Positions 1 through 5,437 of a stretch of DNA of 5,437 nt are shown here, piece by piece. The DNA is from Candidatus Aenigmatarchaeota archaeon (GTDB taxonomy: Archaea > Aenigmatarchaeota > Aenigmatarchaeia > Aenigmatarchaeales > Aenigmatarchaeaceae): positions 1 to 5,437 of the forward strand of contig JAFCFQ010000027.1 in NCBI GenBank assembly GCA_017608545.1. The letters are read 5' to 3'. How positions within the stretch are numbered: position 1 is the stretch's first letter; every line of letters begins with the position of its first letter. Position numbers and translations under genes: made by a program. The notes beneath the pieces were generated by a model. It was not told the DNA's origin, did not search any database, and saw only the letters and a list, made by a program, of their open reading frames with translations.

Positions 1-150
1 TATATAAAGTCTTTCTACAATTAATATCTTTTTAAAATTTCTTGGGCATCTTTTAAATTTAAATGGGTTAAACACAAGGAAAATGATATAATCAATTATC
101 CAAATTAAACTTCTTAAAAAATTTGAAATTTTTTTAAATAACGGTTCCAT
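1..150 (-). CDS. Partial N-terminus of a GT9/heptosyltransferase-like glycosyltransferase
   Basis: An open reading frame on the minus strand starts at an ATG whose complement is at 148-150 and stays open to the window edge, giving 50 residues. Residues 1-37 form a basic and hydrophobic leader with an apolar stretch around 15-30 (LIWIIDYIIFLVF). Then come a Cys-Pro-Arg turn (35-37) and a Rossmann-type first beta strand, NFKKILIVERLYI, at 38-50. In GT9 (ADP-heptose:LPS heptosyltransferase-like) proteins the first strand has the pattern K-K-I-L-I-[IV]-x-x-x-x-[IL], followed at once by Gly-Asp. The visible part fits this pattern, but the diagnostic GD lies just outside the window. An apolar, basic N-terminal extension before that strand is common in such proteins and could associate with the membrane. 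The gene is divergent from the operon starting at 326, and the context supports glycan assembly. It could instead be another GT-B enzyme. That it is a gene start is fairly likely; the family is an inference. Confidence 0.55.
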   Translation of the reverse strand, partial: MEPLFKKISNFLRSLIWIIDYIIFLVFNPFKFKRCPRNFKKILIVERLYI

Positions 151-182
151 TTTACATTTAAAATAATTTTTTTATTTTGAAA

Positions 183-192
183 TAATTTTAAG
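183..192 (-). promoter_or_regulatory. Candidate TATA box for the divergent glycosyltransferase
   Basis: Read on the minus strand, CTTAAAATTA occupies 192-183. A start about 25 bp downstream would lie near 160, giving a leader of about 10 nt before the ATG at 150, which fits the short leaders common in archaea. The box is an AT-rich match only, and several similar stretches lie nearby, so this is a weak prediction. Confidence 0.2.
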
Positions 193-253
193 TGTACATG
201 CATTAAAAAAATTTTTGAAATTTATTGCAAGATTAATTATCATTTTGGTAAAT

Positions 254-276
254 CAAAAAAGAAAATATTTAAAAAC
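254..276 (+). promoter_or_regulatory. Candidate archaeal TATA box with purine-rich BRE for the operon
   Basis: A TATTTAAAAAC box at 266-276 is preceded by a purine run (AAAAAAGAAAA, about 254-264) that resembles a BRE-TATA arrangement. A transcription start about 25 bp downstream would fall near 295-300, leaving a leader of some 25-30 nt before the ATG at 326. No well-spaced bacterial -35/-10 pair is seen: a GATAAT at 280-285 has no partner at 17 bp. In DNA this AT-rich, such boxes arise by chance, so support is modest. Confidence 0.3.
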
Positions 277-325
277 AAAGATAATTAGGTTCACAACTGA
301 TCTAATTTAAAAAATCATATAAAAA

Positions 326-1069
326 ATGAAAAAAATTAACACTAAGGAAAAAATAGAAATTTATTATAAAGACATAAATATAGCTAAAAAATATACGATT
401 CAAAGATTTTCTAGTCCCATAGGACGGTACATTCATAAAAAACAAAGCGAATTTGTTAATTGGGTAGTAAACAAATATAAAATCAAAAGTTTATTAGAAT
501 TAGGTTGTGGACCAGGAAGGATTAGTAAAGAAATAAAAAATGTCAAGTTAGCTTATGGGGTAGATACAAGTGAAGCAATGCTAAAAATTGCTAGAAAAGT
601 GTCTAATCCTAATTGGAAATTTAAGAAAATGGATGCGTTTAACCTTTCTTTCAAACGTAACACATTCGATTTAGTAGTAACTTTTAGATTTTTAAGGCAT
701 TTTAAAAAGAAGGAGAGAATCAAGCTTTATAATGGAATAAGAAAAGTTCTGAAAAAAAATGGTCTTTTAATTTTTGATGCTGTTAATTACAACAAAGAGT
801 ACTATGTAAGGAAAAGAGTAGGTTTTGAAAAATATCTAATTTATGACAAGTTATACAAAAAAGAAGAATTATTAAGAGAGCTAGAAAACAACGGATTTAA
901 AGTAAGAAAACTTGTCGGCGTATGTAACCACCTATATACAATAACTTTAGTTTCAAAATTATTTTCTTTTTTACATTTAAATTTTTTAGGGGTGTTACTA
1001 ATAAGATTAATAGAGAAATTTCCTTCAAAAAACCCAGAAGAGTGGATAGTCTTATGTCAAAAAAAATAA
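326..1069 (+). CDS. Class I SAM-dependent methyltransferase (glycan cluster)
   Basis: The 247-residue protein has the Rossmann-like fold of methyltransferase families 11/25. Motif I is ELGCGPG at residues 58-64, preceded by the strand SLL. The acidic end of the second strand is D80 in YGVD. A D103 in KMDAF follows the third strand, FDLVV at 114-118 is motif IV, and a post-motif strand GLLIFDA lies at 146-152 after the usual VLKKNG turn. These features show SAM binding; the acceptor is not readable. In this setting a sugar hydroxyl or another glycan component is the likely substrate. Residues about 203-230 are strongly apolar with scattered basic residues, so the C-terminus may lie on the membrane. 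The ATG at 326 follows an A/T leader without a Shine-Dalgarno sequence. This is the first gene of the operon, and its end overlaps the next gene by 16 nt. The stop is directly preceded by A AAA AAA (1060-1066). Confidence 0.85.
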   Translation: MKKINTKEKIEIYYKDINIAKKYTIQRFSSPIGRYIHKKQSEFVNWVVNKYKIKSLLELGCGPGRISKEIKNVKLAYGVDTSEAMLKIARKVSNPNWKFKKMDAFNLSFKRNTFDLVVTFRFLRHFKKKERIKLYNGIRKVLKKNGLLIFDAVNYNKEYYVRKRVGFEKYLIYDKLYKKEELLRELENNGFKVRKLVGVCNHLYTITLVSKLFSFLHLNFLGVLLIRLIEKFPSKNPEEWIVLCQKK

Positions 1070-2064
1070 TTTATTGGGTCCAATGTTATCAATCGTCTTA
1101 TGAAGCAATTTCAAAAGAAATTAAAATCCTACATGAAAATTTCAATTCTATTGTTTATAGCCCAATAGAAAAATTTAAACTTGGAAAAGGCACCATTTGT
1201 TATAATTATAGAAGATTTCCTCTTGGTTTAATTACTTTGCCCATTGTAGAACTAAATTCTAAAATTTCTCATATTTATACTTCATTGGGCAATAGATTTT
1301 ATTTATATTTATTAAGAAAAAAACCTATCATTTTAACTGGAGCTGGTGCTTCTTCAAAAGACAAAATAAAAATTTGCATAAGTAAATATAAAAAACTAAA
1401 CGCAATTGTTGTAGAATCTGAAATAGACAAAACAATTTTGCAAAATTTTGGCATAGATGATTCAAAAATATTTTTAATTTATCCTGGTATAGATCTTAGT
1501 AAATTCAGTTACAAAGACTTAAAAAATGAACATTTCAGGATTTTATTTTCAAGTGCGCCCCTTATGTTAAATCAATTCCACAGCAAAGGAGTAAATTTTT
1601 TAATAAAAGCTTCGGAATATCTAGAGGACTGTATTTTTGTTTTGTTATGGAGAAATAAGTTTTTAGAAAAAATCAAAGGCCACATAAAAAATAAAAAAAA
1701 TATTATTTTGATTAATAAGATTGAAAAAAACATGAACTTACAATATGGGAATGTTAATGCTACCGTATTACCTCAATTAACATATAATAATTCAAAACCT
1801 TGTCCACACTCAATTATTGAAAGCTTAGCAGCTGGAAAACCCGTACTTGTATCGGATGTATGTGGAATTGCAAAGTTAATTAAAAAAGAGAATTGTGGTG
1901 TTGTCTTCAAACCTACATTAGAAGAATTCATAAAAGCAGTAGAAAAATTAAAAAAGAGATATAAAATCTACCAGAAAAATTGTCGCATAACAGCGGAAAA
2001 ATATTTCTCAAAAGAAAAATTTATTTACAAGTATTCCCAACTCTACAAAGAATGCTTAAAATGA
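1054..2064 (+). CDS. GT4-like glycosyltransferase (GT-B fold)
   Basis: A glycosyltransferase of 336 residues from the ATG at 1054. A GTG at 1042 would add four residues but lies deeper in the upstream gene. The N-terminal acceptor half is short and poorly conserved, with IVVES at 118-122. The linker has the typical IYPGID at 142-147. The donor-binding half begins with a strand ILFSSAP (163-169) and SKGVNFLIKA (177-186), whose Lys178 matches the Lys of the KG..LI.A phosphate-binding motif. Then follow CPHSIIESLAAGKPVL (about 250-265) and GVVFKP. In classical GT4 enzymes two glutamates are spaced E-x7-E. Here the second is E256 but the first position is Lys248, as in the PCP-type variant of the motif. 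The predicted role is transfer of a sugar from a nucleotide donor, probably with retention, to a lipid-linked or surface glycan on the cytoplasmic side; donor and acceptor are unknown. It overlaps its upstream neighbour by 16 nt and its downstream neighbour by 4 nt. Confidence 0.85.
   Translation: MSKKIIYWVQCYQSSYEAISKEIKILHENFNSIVYSPIEKFKLGKGTICYNYRRFPLGLITLPIVELNSKISHIYTSLGNRFYLYLLRKKPIILTGAGASSKDKIKICISKYKKLNAIVVESEIDKTILQNFGIDDSKIFLIYPGIDLSKFSYKDLKNEHFRILFSSAPLMLNQFHSKGVNFLIKASEYLEDCIFVLLWRNKFLEKIKGHIKNKKNIILINKIEKNMNLQYGNVNATVLPQLTYNNSKPCPHSIIESLAAGKPVLVSDVCGIAKLIKKENCGVVFKPTLEEFIKAVEKLKKRYKIYQKNCRITAEKYFSKEKFIYKYSQLYKECLK
1060..1066 (+). other. A AAA AAA heptamer in frame before the methyltransferase stop
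   Basis: The first operon gene ends with codons CAA AAA AAA TAA, so an A AAA AAA heptamer sits in frame directly before the stop at 1067-1069. A one-base backward slip would make the next codon ATA at 1066, which is the frame of the downstream glycosyltransferase gene (from ATG 1054: Met-Ser-Lys-Lys-Ile). The register and the heptamer are read directly. Whether any frameshifting happens is unknown, and A runs are frequent in this DNA. Confidence 0.35.
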
Positions 2065-3230
2065 AAATAGATTTTATTTCCTTATTTGATTACGATGCTT
2101 CTTCAGGAAGGAGACTTTTTTTATTAGCAAAAGAATTAGCTGCTTTGGGGCACAAAGTTACATTTCTTTCTTTTGCATGGGAGTATAAGCAAGGATCAAA
2201 AGAAAAAAAAGACAAGATTATTGATGGTGTTAAGGTAAAATACGTAAAGGTATCTAAAAATCCATTTAATATTTTATTAAAGGGGTTTTTTTTCTTATTA
2301 AAAAATCTAAAAGGTGATGTTTTGATTTTAGGCAAGGCGTTACCGATTCACACGATTCCTTTCATACTTGTTAAAAAAATTTTCAAGAGAAGGAAAAAAG
2401 TTATTTTGGATTTAGACGATTGGGAATCTATCGGTGGTGGAGGCAGTCTTCCACAAATAGATTTCACTAAAAGGATGCTCACAACATTTCTGGAAGAGTA
2501 TATGCCTAGAGTAAGTGATGGGGTAACAACTGCAAGTATTGTTATGAAAAAAAGAGTAGAAGACATGGGTGTTAAAAACATTCTTTATTTGCCTAATGGA
2601 GCATATCCGCTTTCTCAAGTTGAGGAGTTAAAAATTGAAAAAAAGAAAAAAGAACTAAAGTTGGAAAACGAAAAAGTCATAATTTATACAGGCACAATAT
2701 CTATTAATTCTTATAATGCACTTAAGTTCGTTCTAGAATCTTTAAAATCTCAATTAAATAATTTTAAATTAGTAATAGTTGGGGGAGGAGACTATTTAGA
2801 AAAATTGAAAAATTTAAATAAGAAGTTAAAATTAAATTTTGTCACATTTACAGGAAAAGTTCCTTATGAAGAAATACCAGTTTATCTTGCTTTAAGTGAT
2901 ATAGCTATTGTACCATACTGTAGCGAGTACCCTCATACATTAAGAGTCATGTGCAGTTCACCAAGGAAAATGTTTGAGTATATGGCGGCAGGTTTACCAA
3001 TTATAGCAAGCAATATCGGTGAACTCAGAGAAGCGATAGATCCAAAATATTGTTTTTCTCCTAACGATAAAGAAGATTTTGTTAAAAAATTGAAAAATAT
3101 GCTTTTATTATCGAAAAAGGAATTAAGGAAAATTGGAGAAAAGAATAAGAAAAAGGTCATAAATTTTTATAATCCAAAAATTCAAGCTAAAAGGCTAGAA
3201 AAATTTATAAAGAAATTACTTAACTTTTAA
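2061..3230 (+). CDS. Second GT4-like glycosyltransferase
   Basis: The start is placed at the ATG of 2061, where ATGA overlaps the upstream stop by 4 nt and the protein begins with a Rossmann strand (MKIDFISLFD). The open frame extends upstream to a TTG at 1980, but those 27 extra residues overlap the previous gene and look random. The 389-residue protein has a typical N-terminal half: SSGRRLFLLAKELAALGHKV at about 14-33, then the strand VILDLDDWES at 114-123, followed by a glycine run at 125-128. The linker is YLPNGA (176-181). The donor domain has IIYTGTIS (207-214), LVIVGGGD (237-244), FTGKVPYEEIP (263-273) and SPRKMFEYMAAGLPIIAS (about 300-317). E306 is the conserved second Glu of the GT4 motif; the position eight residues earlier is Cys298 rather than Glu. 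It probably adds one sugar to the cluster's glycan; the substrate is not predictable. Confidence 0.87.
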   Translation: MKIDFISLFDYDASSGRRLFLLAKELAALGHKVTFLSFAWEYKQGSKEKKDKIIDGVKVKYVKVSKNPFNILLKGFFFLLKNLKGDVLILGKALPIHTIPFILVKKIFKRRKKVILDLDDWESIGGGGSLPQIDFTKRMLTTFLEEYMPRVSDGVTTASIVMKKRVEDMGVKNILYLPNGAYPLSQVEELKIEKKKKELKLENEKVIIYTGTISINSYNALKFVLESLKSQLNNFKLVIVGGGDYLEKLKNLNKKLKLNFVTFTGKVPYEEIPVYLALSDIAIVPYCSEYPHTLRVMCSSPRKMFEYMAAGLPIIASNIGELREAIDPKYCFSPNDKEDFVKKLKNMLLLSKKELRKIGEKNKKKVINFYNPKIQAKRLEKFIKKLLNF

Positions 3231-3236
3231 TTGAAA

Positions 3237-4256
3237 ATGAAAACAAGGCATTTAATTATTGGAGGAGCTGGTTTTATAGGATGCAATTTAGCTAGTTCTT
3301 TATTAGAGAAAAACGAAGAAGTAGAAGTTTTGGATAACTTTTCAAGAATTGGAACTAAAGAGAATGCTAAATGGTTAAAAGAGAACTATCCAGATATTAA
3401 GATTACAAAAGGTGATGTAAGGGATTTTAATTTACTTATTAAAAAAATTAAAAAAGCTGATGTCGTTTATCACTTAGCCGCTCAAGTTGCTGTAACTAAA
3501 TCAGTAGAAAATCCGAGAAAGGACTTTGAAGTTAATGCATTGGGCACATTCAATATTCTAGAAGCTATGAGAATCTCTAATAAAGATGCGATTTTACTAT
3601 ATTCCTCCACCAACAAGGTATATGGAAAGATGGAAAATATTCCGATAGTAGAGAAAGAAAAAAGATACGAATATAAGAATTTACCAAAAGGAGTTTCTGA
3701 GGATATGCCTTTAGATTTCTATAGTCCATATGGTTGCAGCAAAGGTTGTGGTGACCAATATGTTAGGGATTATGCAAGAATTTATGGTTTGAAAACAGTT
3801 GTATTTAGACAGAGTTGTATTTATGGTCCACATCAATTCGGTATTGAAGATCAAGGATGGGTGGCATGGTTTACTATTGCTTCTATTTTAGGAAAACCTA
3901 TAACAATCTATGGAGATGGAAAACAAGTTAGAGATGTATTGCATGTCGACGATTTAATCAAAGTATACGAATTGGCAATCAAAAAAATAGATTCTATAAA
4001 AGGTCAAATTTACAATATTGGTGGTGGAGTAGAGAATACTTTGTCTCTTTTGGAATTAATAGAGATTTTAGAAAAATTAACAGGAAAAAAGATAAATTAT
4101 AAATTTGAAGATTGGCGACCAGGTGATCAAAAAGTTTACATAAGCGATATAACAAAAGCCAAACAAGAATTGGGTTGGGAACCAAAAATAGATTCCTATA
4201 ATGGTGTTAAAAATTTAATGGAGTGGGTCAAGAAAAATAGTTTTCTATTTAAATGA
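3237..4256 (+). CDS. CDP-paratose 2-epimerase (CDP-tyvelose-forming) homologue, SDR family
   Basis: The 339-residue protein is a complete extended short-chain dehydrogenase/reductase. The NAD-binding motif is GGAGFIG at 9-15, D33 in VLDNFSR binds the adenosine ribose, and HLAAQVAV lies at 79-86. The active site shows SSTNKVYG at 123-130 and YGCSK (Y165, K169; the Y-x3-K pair). STNKVYG, SPYGCSKGCGDQYVRDYA and the block RQSCIYGPHQFGIEDQGWVAWF (about 191-212) are distinctive of the CDP-paratose 2-epimerase branch rather than of UDP-glucose 4-epimerases. GDGKQVRDVLHVDD (226-239) and a C-terminal W-x-P-G-D follow. The known enzyme uses tightly bound NAD+ to invert C2 of CDP-paratose, giving CDP-tyvelose. 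The ATG at 3237 is preferred over the TTG at 3231; it lies 6 nt after the previous stop. No CDP-glucose 4,6-dehydratase or other pathway partner is visible, so a related CDP- or UDP-sugar substrate is possible. Confidence 0.85.
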   Translation: MKTRHLIIGGAGFIGCNLASSLLEKNEEVEVLDNFSRIGTKENAKWLKENYPDIKITKGDVRDFNLLIKKIKKADVVYHLAAQVAVTKSVENPRKDFEVNALGTFNILEAMRISNKDAILLYSSTNKVYGKMENIPIVEKEKRYEYKNLPKGVSEDMPLDFYSPYGCSKGCGDQYVRDYARIYGLKTVVFRQSCIYGPHQFGIEDQGWVAWFTIASILGKPITIYGDGKQVRDVLHVDDLIKVYELAIKKIDSIKGQIYNIGGGVENTLSLLELIEILEKLTGKKINYKFEDWRPGDQKVYISDITKAKQELGWEPKIDSYNGVKNLMEWVKKNSFLFK

Positions 4257-4795
4257 AAAAGCTCAATCTAGGTTGTGGAACGGATATTAAAAAAGGATGG
4301 GTTAATTTAGATAAATTCAAATATAATGATTCAATATTAGTTCATGATTTAAATAAACTACCATATCCATTTAAAGATAACGAATTTGATCAAATATACG
4401 CTTCAAATATTATAGAACATTTAGAAATAGAATTCGACAAATTGATTTTAGAGCTTTGGAGGATTTTAAAGAAAAATGGTATTTTAACAATCAAAGTGCC
4501 CCATTTTAGTTCTGTGAATGCCTTTGATGTTTTCCACAAAAGATTTTTCAGATTTCACGATTTTGAAACTCTAAATAAAGAAAGCTATACAAGTTCATTG
4601 GAAAGAAAAAGACTTTCATTATTTAAAATTAAAAAAATTAGAATAACATTCGAAAAAAAATTTCCTTTTTGGTATAATTACATTATCGAATTTCTTGTTA
4701 ATTTAACTAATTTAACAAAAACAATTTATGAAAACACCCTATTGAGAAATATTTTTCCTGCAAAAGAACTGGTGTTTATAGGAGTAAAAAATTAG
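4253..4795 (+). CDS. Small SAM-dependent methyltransferase, type 11-like
   Basis: The 180-residue protein starts at an ATG that shares ATGA with the stop of the epimerase gene. It begins directly with the SAM-binding strand and motif I, KLNLGCGTD at 3-11, so there is no N-terminal cap domain. D20 in GWVNLD ends the second strand, and HDLNKLPYPFKDNEFDQIYA (31-50) covers motifs II to IV. NIIEHLE (52-58), ILKKNG (71-76) and ILTIKVPH (77-84) complete the core. A His- and Phe-rich stretch at 91-103 (FDVFHKRFFRFHD) follows; such a segment is common in short glycan-cluster methyltransferases and may help form the acceptor site. The second half (about 135-180) is apolar and aromatic. It probably O-methylates or otherwise modifies a sugar, but nothing in the sequence names the acceptor. 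It is the last gene of the operon. Confidence 0.82.
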   Translation: MKKLNLGCGTDIKKGWVNLDKFKYNDSILVHDLNKLPYPFKDNEFDQIYASNIIEHLEIEFDKLILELWRILKKNGILTIKVPHFSSVNAFDVFHKRFFRFHDFETLNKESYTSSLERKRLSLFKIKKIRITFEKKFPFWYNYIIEFLVNLTNLTKTIYENTLLRNIFPAKELVFIGVKN

Positions 4796-5437
4796 TTATA
4801 ATTTAGATTTAATTTTTCTATAAAGCGCCTTTAAAAGCATTTGGTCTTCTTTTTCAATTGATTTTGTAATTACTAATAATGCAATATAAATTGTAAAAAA
4901 TAAAACAAGCGCTATTAAAAAAGTTGTTATATTCTTTCCTAAATAATATTTTTTTGAAAGATAATAAAATATAATTAAATTTATTGAAATAGAAAGAGCT
5001 ATGTTCAAAAATTTTTTCTTAAGAGGAAAAGTTCTTATAAGTCTAAAAGAACAAAATAAATTTAAAATCCCCATTAACCCCAGTGAAATAGATGTAGCAA
5101 TTGCTGCTCCTGAAAGTCCATATTTTGGAATCAATGACCAGTTTAAAAATATGTTAAGAAAAAAACCAAACAAGGAAATATAAAATATTAAATTGCTTTT
5201 CTTAAAAAGCATTAATATTTCATTCGAAATAAGAGAGAAAAAATAAACAAATGTTCCAAACGAGAGAATAGTTAATGCTGCACTTCCCTTAATGTAGATT
5301 GGGCCAAATAAAATATTTAGAATTTGTTTTGGGAAGATTAAATATACGGAAAATATTGTAACATTTGCAGCAAAAACCCATTTAGCAGTATTTTTATAAA
5401 CTTCTTTAAAACTTTTAATTCTTTTTTTCAAACAAAG
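4796..5437 (-). CDS. C-terminal half of a Wzx/RfbX-type polysaccharide flippase (partial)
   Basis: The frame is open to the right edge, so the visible 213 residues are the end of a longer protein. A TTG at 5431-5429 is very unlikely to be the true start. The part begins with a basic amphipathic stretch (KKRIKSFKEVYKNTAKW) typical of the loop before the seventh or later helix in MATE/MOP-superfamily exporters. It then has six apolar segments, at roughly 20-37, 53-74, 80-100, 108-128, 142-159 and 169-190 of the visible part. The conserved sites are ILFGPIYIKGSAALTIL (the usual lfG..Y..a...L.il block) and SLIPKYGLSGAAIATSISL (the LIP.yG..GAA.At block). It ends in a basic tail. Full-length members have 12-14 helices and about 400-500 residues, so about half is missing. 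The role is flipping lipid-linked oligosaccharide across the membrane. It converges on the operon with no spacer. Confidence 0.85.
   Translation of the reverse strand, partial: LCLKKRIKSFKEVYKNTAKWVFAANVTIFSVYLIFPKQILNILFGPIYIKGSAALTILSFGTFVYFFSLISNEILMLFKKSNLIFYISLFGFFLNIFLNWSLIPKYGLSGAAIATSISLGLMGILNLFCSFRLIRTFPLKKKFLNIALSISINLIIFYYLSKKYYLGKNITTFLIALVLFFTIYIALLVITKSIEKEDQMLLKALYRKIKSKL

Larger units (their letters stand above)
151..325. other. Divergent AT-rich intergenic region
   Basis: This 175-bp region separates the start of the minus-strand glycosyltransferase from the start of the plus-strand operon. It is almost pure A/T with long A and T runs and holds no credible open frame on either strand. 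It must contain the promoters of both divergent units unless transcription comes through from elsewhere. TATA-like boxes are listed separately. Two overlapping 6-bp palindromes, TGTACA (193-198) and ATGCAT (198-203), lie near its middle and are the only G/C-containing symmetric sites there. I cannot show that they bind anything. Confidence 0.6.

Noticed and set aside
114..223. Imperfect direct repeat: TTAAAAAATTTGAAATTT (114-131) and a similar stretch at 203-223.
   Set aside because: The first copy lies inside the divergent coding region, and both are low-complexity A/T, so chance similarity is the simplest explanation.
1980..2060. A longer start (TTG at 1980) for the second glycosyltransferase.
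   Set aside because: The 27 added residues overlap the upstream gene and do not resemble a glycosyltransferase N-terminus. The ATG at 2061 gives an ATGA overlap and a proper first strand.
2090..2618. Open frames on the minus strand inside the second glycosyltransferase (2090-2335, 2348-2581, 2412-2618).
   Set aside because: They lie entirely within a well-supported gene on the other strand. Their products are Ser-, Phe- and Leu-rich shadows without motifs.
2933..3160. A minus-strand frame opposite the conserved donor domain of the second glycosyltransferase.
   Set aside because: It is antisense to the conserved GT4 motif and has no recognisable features of its own.
3994..4185. A 63-codon minus-strand frame within the epimerase gene.
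   Set aside because: It is the shadow of a conserved SDR coding sequence; no start signal or motif supports it.
4600..4700. A possible transcription terminator near the end of the operon.
   Set aside because: T and A runs occur throughout, and I saw no GC-rich stem before a T run that would make a convincing hairpin terminator.
5001..5183. A 60-codon plus-strand frame opposite the flippase.
   Set aside because: It is antisense to the conserved LIP.yG..GAA block of the flippase and shows no features of a real protein.
5429..5431. TTG as the start of the flippase gene.
   Set aside because: The frame continues open past it to the window edge, and the protein would lack the N-terminal half of the family, so the gene is simply cut by the window.

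Overview
The window is a very AT-rich stretch (by eye about three quarters A+T) of a prokaryotic surface-glycan gene cluster. Proteins are rich in Lys, Ile, Asn and Phe, arginine is written mostly AGA/AGG, and TGA is a true stop, so the code is standard. No start is preceded by a convincing Shine-Dalgarno sequence. The upstream DNA carries TATA-like A/T boxes with purine-rich flanks and no good bacterial -35/-10 pair. This suggests an archaeon, perhaps a DPANN-type or other AT-rich lineage, but an AT-rich bacterium is not excluded. No 16S rRNA or other marker gene is present to settle it.

Layout: (1) 1-150, minus strand: the first 50 codons of a gene that runs off the left edge. Its N-terminus looks like a GT9/heptosyltransferase-type glycosyltransferase. 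(2) 151-325: a divergent AT-rich intergenic region with candidate TATA promoters for both directions. (3) 326-4795, plus strand: five tightly packed genes that look like one operon. They are a SAM methyltransferase, a GT4-like glycosyltransferase, a second GT4-like glycosyltransferase, a CDP-paratose 2-epimerase (CDP-tyvelose forming) homologue, and a small SAM methyltransferase. The junctions are a 16-nt overlap, a 4-nt ATGA overlap, a 6-nt gap and a 4-nt ATGA overlap. (4) 4796-5437, minus strand: the C-terminal half of a Wzx/RfbX-type polysaccharide flippase, truncated by the right edge. It converges on the operon with the two stop codons directly abutting.

Together the genes would make a nucleotide-activated deoxysugar (epimerase), transfer sugars to a growing lipid-linked or surface glycan (two or three glycosyltransferases), methylate sugars or other glycan parts (two methyltransferases; substrates unknown) and move the glycan across the membrane (flippase). 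The other enzymes of CDP-3,6-dideoxyhexose synthesis are not in the window and must lie outside it or be absent. I saw no RNA gene, mobile element, CRISPR array or phage gene. The most unusual detail is an in-frame A AAA AAA heptamer directly before the stop of the first operon gene. It is in the correct register for a -1 shift into the downstream glycosyltransferase gene.
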